From the NCBI GenBank assembly GCA_000961655.1, contig LADR01000032.1, positions 1 through 64,000 on the forward strand: a stretch of 64,000 nucleotides of DNA. The letters run 5' to 3'. The position numbers and the translations under genes were made by a program. Positions 61,521 through 64,000 of the stretch are shown piece after piece. The DNA is from Desulfatitalea sp. BRH_c12. Its GTDB lineage: Bacteria > Desulfobacterota > Desulfobacteria > Desulfobacterales > Desulfosarcinaceae. Position 1 is the stretch's first letter. Each line of letters opens with the position of its first letter. The notes under the pieces were generated by a model that worked only from the letters and a program-made list of their open reading frames with translations, did not search any database and was not told where the DNA came from.

Positions 61521-62587
61521 CAGTTTTTAGCGTTGGCATTGTCAATTCCGACCTCCGCAAAGGTCTTGATGTCCGCCAGAACCCGCGTGGCCGCATCGAG
61601 CAGTTCCATGGCAATCGCGGCCCCGGTGCCTTCGCCCAGGCGAAAGCCCAGATCTACCAAGGGCTCTATTCCCAGGCGATCATGCATGAACCGGTGGCCG
61701 ACTTCCACGGATCGATGGCTCGAAAAAAGGAAATCCCTGGCCGCAGGGGCCAGTTCACACGCCAGCAGGGCGCCGGCCGTGGAAATCAACCCATCGCACA
61801 ACACCGGGATGCCATGCTTGGCAGCCCCGACCACGAGGCCGGCCAAGCCGCCGATTTCGAATCCGCCAACCTTGGAGAGCACATCCAGGGCGTCCGAGGG
61901 ATCGGGTTGATGCCGCGCGAGGGCTTTTTCGATCACGCGGATTTTATTTACCAGCATTGCATCGCCAATACCTGTTCCGCGCCCTGTGAGCGTTGCCACC
62001 GGAAGGCCGGAAAAAGCCGCGATAATGGCTGATGAGGGTGTGGTGTTGCCGATGCCCATATCGCCCGTGCCCAGCATATCCACCCCACCGTCCCGCACCA
62101 GGCTGTCTACGATCTCGATGCCTGCCTCTATCGAGCGAACCGCTTGCGCGCGGCTCATGGCCGGTTCGTTGGCAAAATTACGGGTGCCTTTGGCTACTTT
62201 TTTGTGGAAAATGGGCAGGGCCGGATCGAAGTCATAGTTCACGCCCAGGTCGGCCACATGTACCCGGGCGCCGGCATGGCGGGCCAGAACGCAGATGGAC
62301 GCGCCACCGCCCACAAAATTGAATACCATCTGGGCGGTCACTTCCTGGGGGAAAAGCGTGACGCCTTCAGCCACGACGCCATGATCGGCCGCACAGGTGA
62401 CCACCACCTTTTTGGAAAGGCGTACATCGAGCGTGCCCCGAATGGCGGCCAGGCGGGCGGACAAATGTTCGAGAACCCCCAGGCTTCCGGCCGGCCGGGC
62501 TTGATTGGCCAGACGTTCCATGGCCTTGGCGTACACAGTATTGTCAGGGGCTTTAATGGATTGGATCGCATTATTGAGTATGTTCAT
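61520..62587 (-). CDS. cobT: Nicotinate-nucleotide:benzimidazole phosphoribosyltransferase (CobT)
   Basis: A 355-residue enzyme that transfers phosphoribose from nicotinate mononucleotide to the lower-ligand base of cobamides. Seen: RLANQARPAGSLGVLEHLSA near residue 26, CAADHGVVAEGVTLFPQEVT near 65, MVFNFVGGGASICVLA near 86, MLGTGDMGIGNTTPSSA near 170, DALDVLSKVGGFEIGGLAG near 240 and the catalytic Glu in FRLGEGTGAAIAMEL near 316. AGG stands ahead of the ATG. It is between the ThiC paralogue and the methyltransferase, the arrangement known for anaerobic lower-ligand genes. Confidence 0.96.
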   Translation of the reverse strand: MNILNNAIQSIKAPDNTVYAKAMERLANQARPAGSLGVLEHLSARLAAIRGTLDVRLSKKVVVTCAADHGVVAEGVTLFPQEVTAQMVFNFVGGGASICVLARHAGARVHVADLGVNYDFDPALPIFHKKVAKGTRNFANEPAMSRAQAVRSIEAGIEIVDSLVRDGGVDMLGTGDMGIGNTTPSSAIIAAFSGLPVATLTGRGTGIGDAMLVNKIRVIEKALARHQPDPSDALDVLSKVGGFEIGGLAGLVVGAAKHGIPVLCDGLISTAGALLACELAPAARDFLFSSHRSVEVGHRFMHDRLGIEPLVDLGFRLGEGTGAAIAMELLDAATRVLADIKTFAEVGIDNANAKN

Positions 62588-62609
62588 GCTGCACCTCGTT
62601 TTGCATGGT

Positions 62610-63980
62610 TTAGGGAGCCATGGTGGGATGGGGTTGGTCCGCGATGGTATGCTGTTTTTCCGCGTGGCACCCTGAGGTTTTCTCTTCGCCGATATCGTTG
62701 CTGAACACCTGCATGCCCTTTTTCATGGCGCAAAAATCCCCGCACATGGTACACGTCTGCGCTTCTTCGGGCATGCGGTCGGCCCGGATAGCGCGCGCCG
62801 TGTCCGGAAACATCAGTAATTTATTCAAATCATCCCAGCGCATGTCGCGCCGTGCCATGGCGGCCTGTTTTTCGTTTTCCCGCCGGTCGGGGTATTTGGC
62901 CACATCGCCGATGCGAACCGCAAGGCGGGTGGCTCTGACACCTTCGCGCACGTCGGCTTCATTGGGCAGGGCCAGGTGTTCGGAAGGGGTGATGTAGCAC
63001 ACCAGATCCGCCCCATAACGGGCGGAGTTGGCCGCCCCAATGGCGGATGCGATATGATCGTAGCCTGCGCCGGTATCCAGGGGTAAGGGGCCCAGAACAT
63101 AGTAGGGCGCATTGCCACTCATCCGTTTTTCCAGCATGATATTGGCCTCGATTTCATCGAGCGGCACATGCCCCGGTCCTTCGACCATCATCTGGCAGCC
63201 CATGCCGCGCCCGAGTTCGGCCAGCTCGCAGTTGATGATCATTTCCGCCATCTGGGCCCGGTCGTGGCTGTCGTGGATGGCGCCGGCCCGGATGCCGTTG
63301 CCCAGGGAGAGCACGGCATCGTATTTTTTCATCAGGGCGCACACCCGATCGAACTGCGCGTACAGGGGATTCTCTTTTTTATTCTGATCCATCCAGGCCA
63401 CCATGAAGGTGCCGCCCTTGGATACCAGGCCGCCATAGCGGTAGCCCTGTTTGCGCAGACGTTCGATGGTGTACAGATTTATCCCGCAGTGAATGGCCAT
63501 GAAGCTCAAGCCGTCGTCCAACTGGCGCTCGATCAGGTCGAAAAGATATTCGGGGTCGAGCCGCGAGGGATTTTGATATTTGCGGGCGGCTTCGCTGAAA
63601 GCCTGGTAAAGGGGCACATTGCCTACCGGAAGCGTGGAATGCGCCAAAACGGTGCGCCGGATGGCATCCAGGTCGCCGCCCGTGGAAAGTTCCATCAAGG
63701 TGTCGGCACCCTCCTGCTCGGCGGCAATGGCTTTGCGCACTTCGGCATCGACATCGCAGATATCCGAAGAGGTTCCGATCGAGGCGTTGACTTTGGTGCG
63801 CAACCCGGTGCCGATGCCCACGACCTTCTGCTGGACCCGCTTGGGGTTGTTGGGAATCACGATTTCCCCTTTGGCCACGTAGGCCCGGATTTGTTCCGCC
63901 GGCATGTTTTCATCCAGCGCGACCTGTTTCATGTGAGCCGTGACGATGCCTTCCCGGGCAAGTTCGATCTGGGTTTTCAT
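62610..63980 (-). CDS. ThiC-family radical SAM enzyme, possible 5-hydroxybenzimidazole synthase (BzaF-like)
   Basis: A 456-residue ThiC-family protein. Seen: KVNASIGTSSDICDVDAEV near residue 63, ADTLMELSTGGDLDAIRR near 91, MVEGPGHVPLDEIEAN near 266, LGPLPLDTGAGYDHIASAIG near 298, and the C-terminal cluster motif CTMCGDFCAMKKG (C-x2-C-x3-C). It lacks the long N-terminal domain of E. coli-type ThiC. ThiC makes the thiamine pyrimidine from AIR; its paralogue BzaF makes 5-hydroxybenzimidazole from the same substrate. Position 22 bp upstream of cobT and the coupled methyltransferase favours BzaF. True ThiC is the alternative. ATG 63980 follows AAGGAG. Confidence 0.85.
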   Translation of the reverse strand: MKTQIELAREGIVTAHMKQVALDENMPAEQIRAYVAKGEIVIPNNPKRVQQKVVGIGTGLRTKVNASIGTSSDICDVDAEVRKAIAAEQEGADTLMELSTGGDLDAIRRTVLAHSTLPVGNVPLYQAFSEAARKYQNPSRLDPEYLFDLIERQLDDGLSFMAIHCGINLYTIERLRKQGYRYGGLVSKGGTFMVAWMDQNKKENPLYAQFDRVCALMKKYDAVLSLGNGIRAGAIHDSHDRAQMAEMIINCELAELGRGMGCQMMVEGPGHVPLDEIEANIMLEKRMSGNAPYYVLGPLPLDTGAGYDHIASAIGAANSARYGADLVCYITPSEHLALPNEADVREGVRATRLAVRIGDVAKYPDRRENEKQAAMARRDMRWDDLNKLLMFPDTARAIRADRMPEEAQTCTMCGDFCAMKKGMQVFSNDIGEEKTSGCHAEKQHTIADQPHPTMAP

Positions 63981-64000
63981 GGTGAACTCCTTAGCTTGGT

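Noticed and set aside
63981-64000. Cobalamin or TPP riboswitch ahead of the ThiC-like gene
   Set aside because: Only 20 bases of upstream sequence are in the window; nothing can be judged.

Overview
The window looks like a chromosomal segment of a strictly anaerobic, metabolically versatile deltaproteobacterium (Desulfobacterota, in the style of the Desulfosarcina/Desulfatitalea sulfate reducers). The reasons are oxygen-sensitive ATP-dependent 2-hydroxyacyl-CoA dehydratase/benzoyl-CoA-reductase-type enzymes with several activators, a Fix/ETF electron-transfer set, 4Fe-4S flavoenzymes of the old yellow enzyme (OYE) family, many acyl-CoA ligases and dehydrogenases, and an anaerobic-type cobalamin lower-ligand locus. 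The taxon is inferred from gene content only. No rRNA, tRNA or CRISPR was seen.

Layout. 1-4.9 kb: minus-strand genes (GNAT acetyltransferase; XRE-cupin regulator plus acyl-CoA ligase) set among short inverted-repeat elements. 4.9-20 kb: a minus-strand GntR regulator and, divergent from it, a long plus-strand operon with two dehydratase/reductase subunits, three ASKHA activator paralogues, a CooC/MinD-like ATPase, a small Cys-rich protein, an SDR, a CoA ligase, ETF alpha, FixC, FixX, ETF beta and a winged-helix/ferredoxin protein. 20.1-40.4 kb: a zinc-ribbon protein and a second, paralogous GntR gene on the minus strand. Divergent from them lies a second long operon: acyl-CoA dehydrogenase, amidohydrolase-like protein, acyl-CoA dehydrogenase, crotonase, CoA ligase, three tandem OYE-type Fe-S flavoproteins, then an envelope cassette (Ycf48-like, MMPL/RND, DUF1302, DUF1329, NTF2-like). 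40.6-46.4 kb: two universal stress proteins, a crotonase, a thiolase relic, a TetR regulator with two matching operator palindromes, a ferredoxin-nitroreductase and a CoA ligase. 46.5-52.6 kb: MBL hydrolase, nitronate-monooxygenase-like enzyme, two SDRs, transglutaminase-like protein, Crp/Fnr regulator. 52.6-53.5 kb: a non-coding repeat array. 53.6-58.8 kb: MacAB/DevBCA-like ABC exporter, DUF1858 protein, GH13 lipoprotein. 59.1-64 kb (minus): a ThiC paralogue, CobT, a methyltransferase translationally coupled to CobT, and an MFS transporter.

How it fits together. The two GntR genes are close paralogues, and each divergent promoter region carries the same TTGACA-N14-TGTCAA inverted repeat followed by a similar downstream stretch. 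The 6-20 kb and 21.7-40.4 kb operons therefore probably form one regulon. I infer an anaerobic catabolic system for a hydrophobic carboxylic acid: uptake or envelope handling by the MMPL/DUF1302/DUF1329 cassette, activation by CoA ligases, reduction by OYE-type and ATP-driven radical enzymes, beta-oxidation-like steps, and electron transfer through ETF/Fix. Similar enzyme classes (OYE-type arylcarboxyl-CoA reductases plus a class I BCR-type reductase) are known from anaerobic naphthalene degradation, but the substrate here cannot be read from sequence. Separately, the ThiC paralogue-CobT-methyltransferase cluster fits anaerobic benzimidazole lower-ligand synthesis (BzaF/BzaC type).
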